Assembly: GCF_018588945.1 (NCBI RefSeq)
Contig: NZ_JAFIWA010000005.1
Coordinates: forward strand, 248,001-312,000
DNA: 64,000 nt
DNA from: Microbacterium flavescens
Lineage (GTDB): Bacteria; Actinomycetota; Actinomycetes; Actinomycetales; Microbacteriaceae
Direction: 5' to 3'
The notes below the pieces were generated by a model. That model ran no database searches, was not told the origin of the DNA, and saw nothing but the letters and a program-made list of their open reading frames with translations. Positions 43,079 through 52,304 of this stretch are shown piece by piece; the stretch's first letter is position 1, and the number at the start of each line of letters is the position of its first letter. The position numbers and the translations under genes are program-made.

Positions 43079-44782
43079 GTGGTCCGAGTTCAGTCGTACA
43101 CGCCCGCCGACGGCAACACCCCGACACGTGCGGCCGTCCGTGCCGCGCAGCAGCGGAAGCGCTCGCTGATCCTGCTGGGCGTCATCCTCCTGCTGGTCGT
43201 CGCGCTCGTCGTCGTGCTCGGCGTGATCTTCGTCCGCGGGTCCGCCGGAGCGCCCCCGGAGGAGCAGTCCGCGGCGGGCGAGTGCCTTCCGACCAGCCTG
43301 CGCATCACCGCGGATCCAGCCGTCGCGGGCGCGCTCGAGGCCATCGTCGAAGACCTCGCCGGCTCTCGCACCGACTGCCCCGCCGTGACGATCCAGGCCG
43401 AGGACAGCGCGCTCACCGCCGCAGCGCTGACGACGGGCGCGGCACCGGAGTTCGACGTCTGGGTGCCCGACTCGACGATGTGGCCCGAACGCGCGGCCGG
43501 GCAGGCCGAGCTCGCGGGAGTGGATGCCGCGGACCTCGTGGTCAGCGGCACCGTGGCGAGCACGCCGGTCGTCTTCGCAGCGACGGAGCCCACGGCCGCC
43601 GCGCTCGAGAGCGAGGGCGCCGGGTTCGCGAGCCTCGCGGGACAGTCGGTCGCCGCCGTCCTGCCGGATCCCTCGACCGTCGCGTCGAGCTCCGCCGCGC
43701 TGCTCGCACTGCAGACCGCGGTCGGCGGCGACGCGCGGGTGTTCACCGCTCTGTCCCTCGGCCTGGAGCCGGGCGTCGTCTCCACCGCCGCGGAAGCGCT
43801 CGACGCGGCATCCGCTGCACCATCGCCGACCATCGCCGTGACCACCGAGCAGGCGGTGCTGACCTACGGAGAGGGTGCGGAGACCCCGCTGGTGCCGGTC
43901 TACCCGACCGACGTGAAGCCCGCAGTGAGCGTGCCCGTTGTCACATTGGCGGATGCCTCGGACGAGACGCTCGAGGCCGCCGAGGCTCTCACCACCGCGG
44001 TGGCAGCCGCGACCGACCGACTCGCCGAGCACGGTCTGCGTGACGCGGCGGGCAACGCTCTCGACGCGACCGCAGCCGACGCCGAGGATGCGCGCGTCAG
44101 CACCGACCCGGCCGACGGCGTCAATCACGCGGGGGCGCTCCGCACGTGGCAGAAGCTCACTGCGCCCTCGCGGATGATCGCCCTCAACGATGTCTCGGGA
44201 TCCATGAACCAGCCCGCGACCGCCGACATGCGGCGGATCGACCTGTTCGAGCAGGCTGCGGTGCGCGCCATCAACTCGCTCTCTGCCGACTCGTCGATCG
44301 CCAACTGGGTGTTCTCCAGCCGGCGGATCGGCGCGCAGGACTGGCAGGAGATCGTCCCCTTCGGCGAGCTCGGCGATCCCGCGCACAAGCAGCGGATGAT
44401 CGACTCGGCCAACAGCCTCGACAGCCTGGTCGGCGGCGGCACCGGACTCTACGACAGCGTGCTCGCCGCGGTGAGCTACCTGCGCGAGACGTACGTCCCG
44501 GGCCAGGTGAACCTGGTGCTGCTGAACACGGACGGGTTCAACGAAGACGACGACGGGCTCGATCTGCCCGGCCTGCTCGCTGAGCTCGCGAAGCTGCACG
44601 ATCCGGCGAAGCCGGTCGCTGTCATCGCCATCGGCTACGGGCCCGACACCGACCAGGCCGCCCTCGAGCAGATCGCCGCGGCCACCGACGGCGCCGCGTA
44701 TCAGGCTCTGAAGCCGACCGACATCGGCACGGTGCTGATCGACGCGGTCACCCAGCGCGGCTGCCGCCCGAACTGCGGATAG
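43079..44782 (+). CDS. Substrate-binding and VWA domain membrane protein
   Basis: A 567-aa protein. One membrane helix at about 27-52 with a basic N-terminus anchors it, with no lipobox. A solute-binding-like domain (about 60-300) has the typical FDVWVPDSTMWPE. The VWA domain starts near 360 with a complete MIDAS: DVSGS from Asp371, Thr in GGTGLYDS and Asp in LNTDGFNEDD. GTG at 43079 is five bases after GGAG; a GTG at 43073 is less well placed. It mirrors the lipoprotein at 11687-13567 but is anchored differently. Function unknown. Confidence 0.82.
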   Translation: MVRVQSYTPADGNTPTRAAVRAAQQRKRSLILLGVILLLVVALVVVLGVIFVRGSAGAPPEEQSAAGECLPTSLRITADPAVAGALEAIVEDLAGSRTDCPAVTIQAEDSALTAAALTTGAAPEFDVWVPDSTMWPERAAGQAELAGVDAADLVVSGTVASTPVVFAATEPTAAALESEGAGFASLAGQSVAAVLPDPSTVASSSAALLALQTAVGGDARVFTALSLGLEPGVVSTAAEALDAASAAPSPTIAVTTEQAVLTYGEGAETPLVPVYPTDVKPAVSVPVVTLADASDETLEAAEALTTAVAAATDRLAEHGLRDAAGNALDATAADAEDARVSTDPADGVNHAGALRTWQKLTAPSRMIALNDVSGSMNQPATADMRRIDLFEQAAVRAINSLSADSSIANWVFSSRRIGAQDWQEIVPFGELGDPAHKQRMIDSANSLDSLVGGGTGLYDSVLAAVSYLRETYVPGQVNLVLLNTDGFNEDDDGLDLPGLLAELAKLHDPAKPVAVIAIGYGPDTDQAALEQIAAATDGAAYQALKPTDIGTVLIDAVTQRGCRPNCG

Positions 44783-44841
44783 GTCAGCTCAACGACAGAC
44801 GGGGATTCGCGCGGTGCCTGACCGCGCCTACAGCAGCACGG

Positions 44842-45069
44842 TCACGGGCAGACGCGGACCCGGTGTCCCTCGAAGCCGACGACGTCGCCCAGCTCGAGCT
44901 GCCGGCCGCGGCGGCGGTCGACCTCGCCGTTCACGGTCACGAAGCCGTCGATGATGGCCTCCTTCACGTCTCCGCCGGAGTCGAGGAGGCCCGCGAACTT
45001 GAGGAACTGCCCGAGGCGAATGGCGTCGCCTCCGATCGAGACGTCGTCGATCGGACCGGGTTTCGTCAT
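44842..45069 (-). CDS. RNA-binding S4 domain protein (YaaA/RlbA-like)
   Basis: A 75-aa protein that is a single S4 domain: IRLGQFLKFAGLLDSGGDVK and a second half with VTVNGEVDRRRGRQLELGD. Such small proteins bind structured RNA, often in ribosome assembly. TAGCAT lies 7 nt before the ATG (leaderless candidate). Confidence 0.9.
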   Translation of the reverse strand: MTKPGPIDDVSIGGDAIRLGQFLKFAGLLDSGGDVKEAIIDGFVTVNGEVDRRRGRQLELGDVVGFEGHRVRVCP

Positions 45070-45105
45070 GCCCGAAATGCTAGCCGAGGCCGCGCCGCCC
45101 GCTGC

Positions 45106-46023
45106 TCAGAACACGTACTCCATGAGCTCGACGCCCAGCGTGCGGAACGCCTCGTGCGCACGCATGCGGTGGTAGATCGACAGGTCGTCGAAGCAGACGA
45201 TGAGTGCGTACGAGACGCCGGCGCGCGGGCCCGCCAGAACTCCCGCTTCGACGCGGATGCCGGCATCCCGCCCCGTCTTGTTGATGAAGAGCAGCCCGTG
45301 CTCGTCGTTCTCGTGCGAGAACGGGTCGAGACCGGTCGCCGACGCGACGAGCGAGAGGTCGTGGTTCAGGCTCAGCCACTCCGCGACCTGGGCGCTCACG
45401 CTCGCCGAGACGACCTGCGAGTTGACCAGCGCCGCGAACACCTCCGCGAGCTCGCGCGCCGACCCGAGCGCGAAGTGCGGGGCGTCGTCGGGGCCGCGCT
45501 CGTCGCGGAAGCGGTCGAGCAGAGCGGAGCGCGCCAGCCCCATGCGCTCGATGCGTCCGCGAACGGCCGAGATGCCGACCCGCGCCAGCAGCGCGTTCGC
45601 CGCGAGCGCGTCGCCCGTCGCCGCCGTGAGCACGGCGAGATCGGACAACGGCAGCGCCGGCGCCTTCAGGTGCTGCCAGACGCCGCCGACCGTGACCGGG
45701 TCGACCTGCGAACGGTCGATGATCTCGAGCGGATCGAGCGTGCCCGCCTCGAACCCGGCGGCCACCTCGATCAGCAGCGGCACCACGCCGAGGCCCGCTA
45801 CCGGCAGGGTGACGAAGTCGTCGCCCGCGAGCACCGACCCACCCCTGTCGAGGTCGGTGATGCGAACTGAGATCTTGGCGCCGGATGCGGCGAGGTCGTC
45901 GAGCGCCTTCAGCGTCGACGTGAATGATCGGCGTCCGACCGCCGCCCTCCTCGGCGGTCTTCTGCTGGTGCTCCGTCGCGACCCCCGCAGCGACTCGGCA
46001 TCCCTTCTGGGCTCAGTGCCCAC
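45106..46023 (-). CDS. Class A beta-lactamase-fold protein without catalytic Ser/Lys
   Basis: A 305-aa protein with the fold signs of serine beta-lactamases: strand-rich N-terminus (KISVRITDLDRGGSVLAGDD), a helix after LPVAGLGVVPLLIEVAAG, and a KTG motif in LLFINKTGRD. The SxxK motif is absent: Gly77 and Val80 stand where Ser and Lys belong, and the SDN loop is TGD. It is therefore probably non-hydrolytic. GTG at 46023 with GGAAGGA 9 nt upstream is the preferred start. It lies downstream of the M13 peptidase gene. Confidence 0.7.
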   Translation of the reverse strand: MGTEPRRDAESLRGSRRSTSRRPPRRAAVGRRSFTSTLKALDDLAASGAKISVRITDLDRGGSVLAGDDFVTLPVAGLGVVPLLIEVAAGFEAGTLDPLEIIDRSQVDPVTVGGVWQHLKAPALPLSDLAVLTAATGDALAANALLARVGISAVRGRIERMGLARSALLDRFRDERGPDDAPHFALGSARELAEVFAALVNSQVVSASVSAQVAEWLSLNHDLSLVASATGLDPFSHENDEHGLLFINKTGRDAGIRVEAGVLAGPRAGVSYALIVCFDDLSIYHRMRAHEAFRTLGVELMEYVF

Positions 46024-46089
46024 GGGTGGGTTTCCTTCCAGTGGATTCGGGTGGGGAGTGCGCGTCCCCAGGACACGCACGGGTACATC

Positions 46090-48054
46090 TCACCAGATCG
46101 TGACGCGCTGCTCCTTGTCGAGCCAGAGGGCGTCGGACTCCGTGACACCGAACGCGTCGTAGAACGCGTCGATGTTGCGGACGATCTGGTTGCAGCGGAA
46201 CTCGTTGGGCGAGTGCGGGTCGACCGTCAGCAGGCGGATGGTCTCGGCATCCCGGCCCTTCTGCTGCCAGATCTGACCCCAGCTCAGCAGCAGGCGCTGC
46301 ACGCCTGTGAACCCGTCGATCACGGGATCGCCCGCCTTCTCGGTGTGCAGGCGGTACGCCCTGAGGGCGATGCCGAGTCCGCCCAGATCGCCGATGTTCT
46401 CGCCGACCGTCAGCGAGCCGTTGACGTGATGGTCACCGTCGAGGCCCTGGGGCGTGAGCGCGTCGTACTGCGCGATCAGGTTCTTCGTGCGCTCTTCGAA
46501 TGCCGCACGGTCGTCGTCGGTCCACCAGTCGCGCAGCGACCCGTCGCCGTCGAAGCGGCTGCCCTGGTCGTCGAAGCCGTGTCCGATCTCGTGGCCGATG
46601 ACCGCGCCGATGCCGCCGTAGTTGGCGGCGGCGTCGCGATCGGCCTCGAAGAACGGGTACTGCAGGATCGCCGCCGGGAAGACGATCTCGTTCATGAGCG
46701 GGTTGTAATACGCGTTGACGGTCTGCGGCGTCATGTACCACTCGTCGCGGTCGATCGGCTGGCCGACCTTCGAGAGCTGGCGGTCGTGCTCCCACACGTG
46801 CGCCCGGCGGACGTTGCCGAGCAGGTCGGTCGCGTCGATCTCGAGGGACGAGTAGTCCTTCCACTTGACCGGGTAGCCGATCTTGGGCGTGAAGGCGTCG
46901 AGCTTGGCGAGCGCACGCTGGCGGGTCTCGGGCGTCATCCACTCGAGCCCGGTGATCGACTCCCGGTAGGCCTCGATGAGGTTGGCGACCAGTTCGTCCA
47001 TCGCGGTCTTCGACGCCGGCGGGAAGTGCCGCTCGACGTAGACGTGCCCGATCGCCTCGCCCAGCGCAGCCTCGGCGAGCGCGACGCCGCGCTTCCACCG
47101 CTCACGGTTGACCGGCACGCCGGTGAGCTGGGTGCCGTAGAACGCGAAGTTCTCGTCGACGAACTCGTCCGAGAGGAACGCCGCCGAGCCGTGCACGATC
47201 GACCAGCGCAGCCACGCCTTCCAGTCCTCGAGCCGCTCTTCGGTCAGGACCGAGCCGAGACCCTCGACGAAGCTGGGCTGGTACACGTTCACCTCGGCGA
47301 ACGCGGCGACGTGGGCCGGGGCGACGCCCTCGATCCATGGCGCGAGGTCGACGCCGGCGAGCGCCTGCACGTCCGCCCACGACATCAGGTTGTACGTCGC
47401 CACCGCGTCGCGGCTGCGCACGTTGTCCCAGTGGTGGGTCGCGAGCTCGGTCTCGAGCGCGACGATGCGATCAGCGGATGCCGACGCCTCGGCCACGCCC
47501 GCCAGCTCGAGCAGCTTCTGCACGTGGGCACGGAACGAGATGCGCGTCGCCTCGAAGTTCTCGAGCCGGTAGTAGCTCTCGTCGGGGAGCGACAGGCCGC
47601 CCTGGATGAAGAAGGGCACGTAGCGCTGCGGGTTGCCGGGATCGGGCTCGATGTACAGGTGCACCACGCCCGCGACCCCGTCGCGCTCGAGTTCGCCGAC
47701 GGTGCGCAGGAAGGATGCGATCGAATCGACGGCGTCGACCCGCGCGAGCTGGCCGGCGAGCGGTGCGGCACCGAGGGCGGCGATGCGCTCGGTGTCCATG
47801 AAGCTCGTGTAGAGGTCGCCGATCTTGCGAGCCTCTGTGCCTGGCTCTGCGTCCTGCGATTCCTCGACGATCGCGTGCACGTCCTTCTCGGCCTGTTCGG
47901 CGATGAGATGGAACGACCCCCAGCGGGCCTTGTCGTCGGGGATCTCGGTGCGTTCCAGCCATGAGCCGTTGACGTGACGGAAGAGGTCGTCCTGCGGGCG
48001 GATCTCAGCGCTGAGCTCGTCGAGCGCGAGACCGGATCGGGGGGCGTCGGTCAT
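46090..48054 (-). CDS. pepO: M13 family metallopeptidase (neprilysin/PepO-like)
   Basis: A 654-aa protein of full M13 length. It has the zinc motif HEIGHGFDDQG (His488, Glu489, His492) and the third ligand in ENIGDLGG, plus NAYYNPLMNEIVFPAAILQ as substrate-binding segment, and ends with CNQIVRNIDAFYDAFGV and a C-terminal Trp. No signal peptide is seen, so it acts in the cytoplasm on peptides. TATTGT 7 nt before the ATG is a weaker leaderless candidate. Confidence 0.94.
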   Translation of the reverse strand: MTDAPRSGLALDELSAEIRPQDDLFRHVNGSWLERTEIPDDKARWGSFHLIAEQAEKDVHAIVEESQDAEPGTEARKIGDLYTSFMDTERIAALGAAPLAGQLARVDAVDSIASFLRTVGELERDGVAGVVHLYIEPDPGNPQRYVPFFIQGGLSLPDESYYRLENFEATRISFRAHVQKLLELAGVAEASASADRIVALETELATHHWDNVRSRDAVATYNLMSWADVQALAGVDLAPWIEGVAPAHVAAFAEVNVYQPSFVEGLGSVLTEERLEDWKAWLRWSIVHGSAAFLSDEFVDENFAFYGTQLTGVPVNRERWKRGVALAEAALGEAIGHVYVERHFPPASKTAMDELVANLIEAYRESITGLEWMTPETRQRALAKLDAFTPKIGYPVKWKDYSSLEIDATDLLGNVRRAHVWEHDRQLSKVGQPIDRDEWYMTPQTVNAYYNPLMNEIVFPAAILQYPFFEADRDAAANYGGIGAVIGHEIGHGFDDQGSRFDGDGSLRDWWTDDDRAAFEERTKNLIAQYDALTPQGLDGDHHVNGSLTVGENIGDLGGLGIALRAYRLHTEKAGDPVIDGFTGVQRLLLSWGQIWQQKGRDAETIRLLTVDPHSPNEFRCNQIVRNIDAFYDAFGVTESDALWLDKEQRVTIW

Positions 48055-48168
48055 GCGTTCCACAATATGCGCCCCGGCCACCGGGGCGAGTTGTTCACAG
48101 AACCAATCCGGGCTGTGACCGCATTGTGATGACCGTCCGGCGTCGCAGGCGGCACCTAGGCTCGAAGG

Positions 48169-49494
48169 GTGAGGAGCCTGCCTGGGACGCTGAATCGCGA
48201 CATCCTGCGGCTCGCCGTCCCCGCATTGGGCGCCCTCGTCGCCGAACCGCTCTTCCTGATCGTCGACTCGGCGCTCGTCGGCCATCTGGGCGTGACCCCG
48301 CTGGCGGGGCTCGGCATCGCATCGGCGCTGCTGCAGACGATCGTCGGGCTCATGGTGTTCCTCGCCTACTCGACGACGCCCGCGGTCGCGCGCCGGTTCG
48401 GCGCCGGCGATCCGTCACGCGCCGTCTCGGTGGGCATCGACGGCATGTGGCTCGCGCTCGGCATCGGCGGCGTGCTCGCCCTGGTCGGCTACCTCGCGAC
48501 GCCGTTCCTCGTGGGGCTCTTCGGCGCCACTCCCCTGGTGGCCGAGCAGGCCGAGATCTACCTCGGCATCTCGATGTGGGGACTCCCCGCCATGCTCATC
48601 GTCTTCGCGGCGACCGGCCTGCTGCGCGGGATGCAGGACACCGTGACGCCGCTGTGGATCGCCGGCATCGGGTTCGCCGCCAACGCGCTGCTCAACTGGC
48701 TGTTCATCTACGGCGTCGGCTGGGGCATCGCCGGGTCGGCGGTGGGAACGGTCCTCGCGCAGTGGGGCATGGTCGCCGCGTACGTGCTCGTCGTCGGCCG
48801 GCTCGCACGCCGGCACGCGGCATCCGTCCGCCCGCATCGCGAGGGGGTGCGCGGCTCGGCCCGCTCCGGCGGCTGGCTGTTCCTGCGCACGGTGTCGCTT
48901 CGTGTCGCCCTCCTCGCGACGGTCGCCGTCGCGACGACGCTCGGCACGGGCGAGCTGGCCGGGTGGCAGGTCGCGTTCACCATCTTCTCCACCGCCGCCT
49001 TCGCACTGGACGCGCTGGCGATCGCCGCGCAGGCGCTCATCGGCAAGGGCCTCGGAGCCGAAGACCGCCCTCTGGTGCGTCGCGTCCTCGGGCGCACCCT
49101 GGCGTGGGGCGCCTGGTTCGGCGTGATCGTCGGGGCCGTCATCGGGGCGCTCTCGGGGGTGATCGGCCTGCTGTTCACCGGCGATCCGCAGATCGCCGCC
49201 CTCGTTCAGCCGGCGCTCATCGTGCTCGCGATCGCGCAGCCGGTGTGCGGCGTCGTATTCGTGCTGGACGGCGTGCTCATCGGCGCGGGCGACGCGAAGT
49301 ACCTCGCGATCGTGGGCGTCCTCAACCTCGTGCCCTACCTGCCCGCACTCGTCATCATCGGGCTGCTGCAGCCTCAGGGCGCCGCCGGCCTCGCGTGGCT
49401 CGCGGTCGCCTTCTTCGGCGTCTACATGCTCGCCCGTCTCGCCACCCTCGGCTGGCGCGTGCGCGGCACGACCTGGATGACCATCCCGGCCTGA
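48169..49494 (+). CDS. MATE family efflux transporter
   Basis: A 441-aa, 12-helix MATE protein with the two similar halves; first-half FLIVDSALVGHLGVTPLAGLGIA and second-half FTIFSTAAFALDALAIAAQALIGKGLG. Such proteins export organic cations or drugs with H+ or Na+. The GTG at 48169 follows TAGGCT by 6 nt (leaderless). It converges with the TrmH-type gene, the two stops being 4 nt apart, and diverges from the M13 gene. Confidence 0.9.
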   Translation: MRSLPGTLNRDILRLAVPALGALVAEPLFLIVDSALVGHLGVTPLAGLGIASALLQTIVGLMVFLAYSTTPAVARRFGAGDPSRAVSVGIDGMWLALGIGGVLALVGYLATPFLVGLFGATPLVAEQAEIYLGISMWGLPAMLIVFAATGLLRGMQDTVTPLWIAGIGFAANALLNWLFIYGVGWGIAGSAVGTVLAQWGMVAAYVLVVGRLARRHAASVRPHREGVRGSARSGGWLFLRTVSLRVALLATVAVATTLGTGELAGWQVAFTIFSTAAFALDALAIAAQALIGKGLGAEDRPLVRRVLGRTLAWGAWFGVIVGAVIGALSGVIGLLFTGDPQIAALVQPALIVLAIAQPVCGVVFVLDGVLIGAGDAKYLAIVGVLNLVPYLPALVIIGLLQPQGAAGLAWLAVAFFGVYMLARLATLGWRVRGTTWMTIPA

Positions 49495-49498
49495 CGGC

Positions 49499-50134
49499 TC
49501 ACGCCCAGCGGCGGCACCACTCGTACATGACGACGGCGCCGGCCGCGCTGGCGTTGATCGAGCGCGTCGAGCCGTACTGGGTGATCTCGACGACAGCGGA
49601 TGCCGCGGCCACCGCCTCGGGCGACAGTCCCGGTCCCTCCTGACCGAACAGCAGCACGCACCGCTCGGGCAGGTCGGCGCGGTCCAGTGGGACGGAGCCC
49701 GCCACGTTGTCGATCGCGATGATGGGGAGGGATGCGGCATCCGCCCACTCCTGGAAAGCCGCCACGCTCTCGTGGTGACGCACGTGCTGGTAGCGGTCGG
49801 TCACCATCGCCCCGCGCCGGTTCCAGCGACGTCGCCCGACGATGTGCACCTCGGCGGCGAGGAACGCGTTGGCGCTGCGCACGATCGACCCGATGTTCAT
49901 GTCGTGCTGCCAGTTCTCGATGGCGACGTGGAATCCGTGGCGGCGCTGGTCGAGGTCGGCGACGATCGCGTCCATCGTCCAGTAGCGGTAGGCGTCCACG
50001 ACGTTGCGGGTATCGCCCTGCGCGAGCAGCTCGGGGTCGTAGCGCGGATCGTCGGGCCAGGCATCCGCTCCTCCCGGCCACGGCCCGACGCCGACCGGCA
50101 GCGTCGGCTCGGGGCCGTCGTCGGGCGCGTTCAC
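49499..50134 (-). CDS. TrmH (SpoU) family RNA ribose methyltransferase
   Basis: A 211-aa SPOUT methyltransferase. NWQHDMNIGSIVRSANAF (motif 1, with the Asn and Arg), VLLFGQEGPGLS (motif 2) and STRSINASAAGAVVMYEW (motif 3) are all present. It 2'-O-methylates a tRNA or rRNA ribose. GTG at 50134 follows TAGCCT by 6 nt (leaderless). The target RNA is not decided by sequence. Confidence 0.9.
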   Translation of the reverse strand: MNAPDDGPEPTLPVGVGPWPGGADAWPDDPRYDPELLAQGDTRNVVDAYRYWTMDAIVADLDQRRHGFHVAIENWQHDMNIGSIVRSANAFLAAEVHIVGRRRWNRRGAMVTDRYQHVRHHESVAAFQEWADAASLPIIAIDNVAGSVPLDRADLPERCVLLFGQEGPGLSPEAVAAASAVVEITQYGSTRSINASAAGAVVMYEWCRRWA

Positions 50135-50171
50135 CGGCTCAGGCTATCGCCCCGCTCCCCCCGCTTCCCGG

Positions 50172-50233
50172 GTTGAGTGTCCAGGGCACGCCGCACGCGG
50201 GGCCGTCCTCGCGGCGCGTCCTGGACACTCAAC
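50172..50233. repeat. Long inverted repeat with GTTGAGTGTCCAGG arms
   Basis: Perfect 14-bp arms 50172-50185 and 50220-50233, with a further CGCCGC/GCGGCG pairing inside and a loop of about 16 nt. It lies in the 143-nt gap between the TrmH-type and mntH genes, upstream of the mntH operators. It looks like an interspersed repetitive element or terminator. Confidence 0.75.
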
Positions 50234-50242
50234 AGCGCGGGG

Positions 50243-50260
50243 TTTTCGGGAAGCCGAAAA
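50243..50260 (+). promoter_or_regulatory. MntR-type operator O1 upstream of mntH
   Basis: Perfect palindrome TTTTCGG-N4-CCGAAAA, 27 bp (centre to centre) before a second copy at the start codon. The gene for a DtxR/MntR regulator is the next one downstream, so it is the likely binder. Confidence 0.75.
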
Positions 50261-50265
50261 GAGCG

Positions 50266-50286
50266 TACGGTTTCGGTATGCCGAAA
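50266..50286 (+). promoter_or_regulatory. mntH leaderless promoter and operator O2 over the start codon
   Basis: -10 TACGGT (50266-50271) is followed 6 nt later by ATG (50278-50280). The palindrome TTTCGG-TATG-CCGAAA (50271-50286) puts the start codon in its spacer, so a bound repressor would cover the transcription and translation start. Confidence 0.72.
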
Positions 50287-51618
50287 AGTCCCGTCAGCGT
50301 TGATCGGATGCCGCCGCCCGCCCGCTCCCGCGGGAAGAAGGCCCCCACGACCCCGCGCGCCGCCTGGCTGATCGGCCCCGCCCTCGTCGCCGGCGTCGCC
50401 TACCTCGACCCCGGCAACGTCGCCAGCAACATGACGGCGGGCGCCGTCTACGGCTACCTGCTGGTCTGGGTGGTGGTGATCGGCAATGTGATGGCGTGGC
50501 TCATCCAGTACCTCTCGGCGAAGCTCGGCATCGTCACCGGGCAGAGCCTGCCCGAGACGCTGGGGCACCGCATCCGCAACAGGTGGGGTCGCCGCGCCTA
50601 CTGGCTGCAGGCCGAGCTCGTCGCGATGGCCACCGACATCGCCGAGGTGATCGGCGGGGCGGTGGCGCTCAATCTCCTCTTCGGGGTGCCGCTGCTGTGG
50701 GGCGGGCTGATCACGGGCGCGGTGTCGATCGTGCTGCTGCTCATCCAGTCTCGTCGCGGGGCGCGCACGTTCGAGTTCGTCGTGATCGGGCTCGTCGTCA
50801 TCATCGCGATCGGCTTCACCTACGGCGTCTTCGTGGCGCCGCCCGACCCGGCAGGCGTCGCGGCTGGGCTCGTCCCGCGCTTCGAGGACACGGGCTCGGT
50901 GCTGCTGGCCGCATCCATCCTCGGCGCGACGATCATGCCGCACGCGATCTACGCGCACTCGGCGCTCGCCCGCGACCGATTCGCACCGCCCCGTCCCGCA
51001 CCCGGGGCCGACGCCTCGCCCGGCCCGCGCATCGAAGCGCCGCTCGACGAGCTCCGTGGCATCGGCACCGCGCGACTCCTGCGCGCGACCAAATGGGACG
51101 TGACGATCGCGATGCTCATCGCCGGCACGGTCAACCTCTGCATCCTGCTCCTCGCGGCCGCGAACCTCGCCGGCGTGCCCGGCACCGACACCCTCGAGGG
51201 CGCGTACGCCGCGCTCGATGTCGGCCTCGGTCCGGCCGTGGCCACGCTCTTCGCCGTCGGACTGCTCGCGAGCGGGCTGGCATCGACGTCGGTGGGCGCC
51301 TACGCCGGGGCTGAGATCATGCACGGTCTGCTGCACGTGCGGGTGCCGCTGCTCGCACGGCGGCTGGTGACGCTCATCCCGGCGCTGGCGATCCTCGCCG
51401 TCGGCGTCGACCCCACGCTCGCTCTGGTGCTCAGCCAGGTGGTGCTCTCGTTCGGCATCCCGTTCGCGCTCATCCCGCTCGTCGCGCTGACGGCGAAGAC
51501 CGAGGTGCTCGGCCGGTTCCGCAACCGCGCGCTCACGACGATCGCCGGGGTTGCGGCATCCGTGTTCCTCATCGCCCTCAACGCGATCCTGCTGTGGCTC
51601 GTGCTCACGGGCGCGTGA
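50278..51618 (+). CDS. mntH: Nramp family divalent metal (Mn2+) transporter
   Basis: A 446-aa Nramp protein with about 11 helices. DPGNVASNMTAGA (helix 1, with the metal-ligand Asp and Asn) and LGATIMPHAIYAHSA (helix 6, with Ala-Met-Pro-His) are present. It imports Mn2+ with protons. Just upstream are two palindromic operators, one of them over the ATG; just downstream is a DtxR/MntR-type regulator gene. The first 30 residues are a polar basic tail. Confidence 0.93.
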   Translation: MPKSPVSVDRMPPPARSRGKKAPTTPRAAWLIGPALVAGVAYLDPGNVASNMTAGAVYGYLLVWVVVIGNVMAWLIQYLSAKLGIVTGQSLPETLGHRIRNRWGRRAYWLQAELVAMATDIAEVIGGAVALNLLFGVPLLWGGLITGAVSIVLLLIQSRRGARTFEFVVIGLVVIIAIGFTYGVFVAPPDPAGVAAGLVPRFEDTGSVLLAASILGATIMPHAIYAHSALARDRFAPPRPAPGADASPGPRIEAPLDELRGIGTARLLRATKWDVTIAMLIAGTVNLCILLLAAANLAGVPGTDTLEGAYAALDVGLGPAVATLFAVGLLASGLASTSVGAYAGAEIMHGLLHVRVPLLARRLVTLIPALAILAVGVDPTLALVLSQVVLSFGIPFALIPLVALTAKTEVLGRFRNRALTTIAGVAASVFLIALNAILLWLVLTGA

Positions 51619-51640
51619 AGCCCGCCGGTAGCCTGAGCAG

Positions 51641-52276
51641 GTGGCCTCCCCTGCCGTCGACGACTACCTGAAGACGATCTACCATCACACCGAGTGGCAG
51701 ACCGAGCGCATCACGCCGTCGCACCTCGCATCCGAGCTCGGGCTCGCCCCCTCGAGCGTCACCGAGATGGTGCAGAAGCTCGCCGCGCAGGGGCTCGTGA
51801 CCCACCGCCCGTACGGCCCGATCGCGCTCACCGAAGCGGGCGAGCTGCGGGCCGCGGCGATCATCCGGCGTCACCGCCTCATCGAGACGTGGCTCGTGCG
51901 CGAGTTCGGCTACGCCTGGGACGAGGTGCACGACGAGGCGGAGGTGCTCGAGCACTCGATCAGCGACCGGCTTCTCGAGGGCATCGACGAGCGGCTCGGA
52001 CGCCCCCGCTTCGATCCGCACGGAGATGCGATCCCGGATGCCGCGGGCCACGTCGAGCGCGTCCCCTTCATGCTGCTCGCCGCGGCGCCCACCGGCCACA
52101 CCGGACGCGTGCTGCGCGTGAGCGACCGCGATCCCGAGCTGCTGCGTGCGGTGGAGGCGGCGGGCGTCGCGGTGGGTGCGGACGCGACGGTGACGGATGC
52201 CGCGACCCTCCGCATCGGCGACGTCGACGTCGTGCTGCCGGCCGCGGCCTCGGAGGCCGTCTGGCTCAGCGCCTGA
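51641..52276 (+). CDS. mntR: Metal-dependent transcriptional regulator, DtxR/MntR family
   Basis: A 211-aa protein: winged helix (VDDYLKTIYHHTEW, then SHLASELGLAPSSVTEMVQKLAAQGL), a dimerisation/metal domain (RRHRLIETWLVREFGYAWDEVHDEAEVLEHSISD, with Glu/His metal ligands), and a C-terminal FeoA/SH3-like domain (about 145-211). It senses Mn2+ or Fe2+ and represses metal uptake. GTG at 51641 follows TAGCCT by 6 nt (leaderless), 22 nt after mntH. Confidence 0.93.
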   Translation: MASPAVDDYLKTIYHHTEWQTERITPSHLASELGLAPSSVTEMVQKLAAQGLVTHRPYGPIALTEAGELRAAAIIRRHRLIETWLVREFGYAWDEVHDEAEVLEHSISDRLLEGIDERLGRPRFDPHGDAIPDAAGHVERVPFMLLAAAPTGHTGRVLRVSDRDPELLRAVEAAGVAVGADATVTDAATLRIGDVDVVLPAAASEAVWLSA

Positions 52277-52304
52277 GGCGAGGCATCCGCTCGTCGTCGG
52301 CGGC

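Noticed and set aside
50135..50277. Manganese riboswitch upstream of mntH
   Set aside because: mntH appears leaderless (TACGGT 6 nt before ATG), so no leader RNA remains to fold; operators explain the region.
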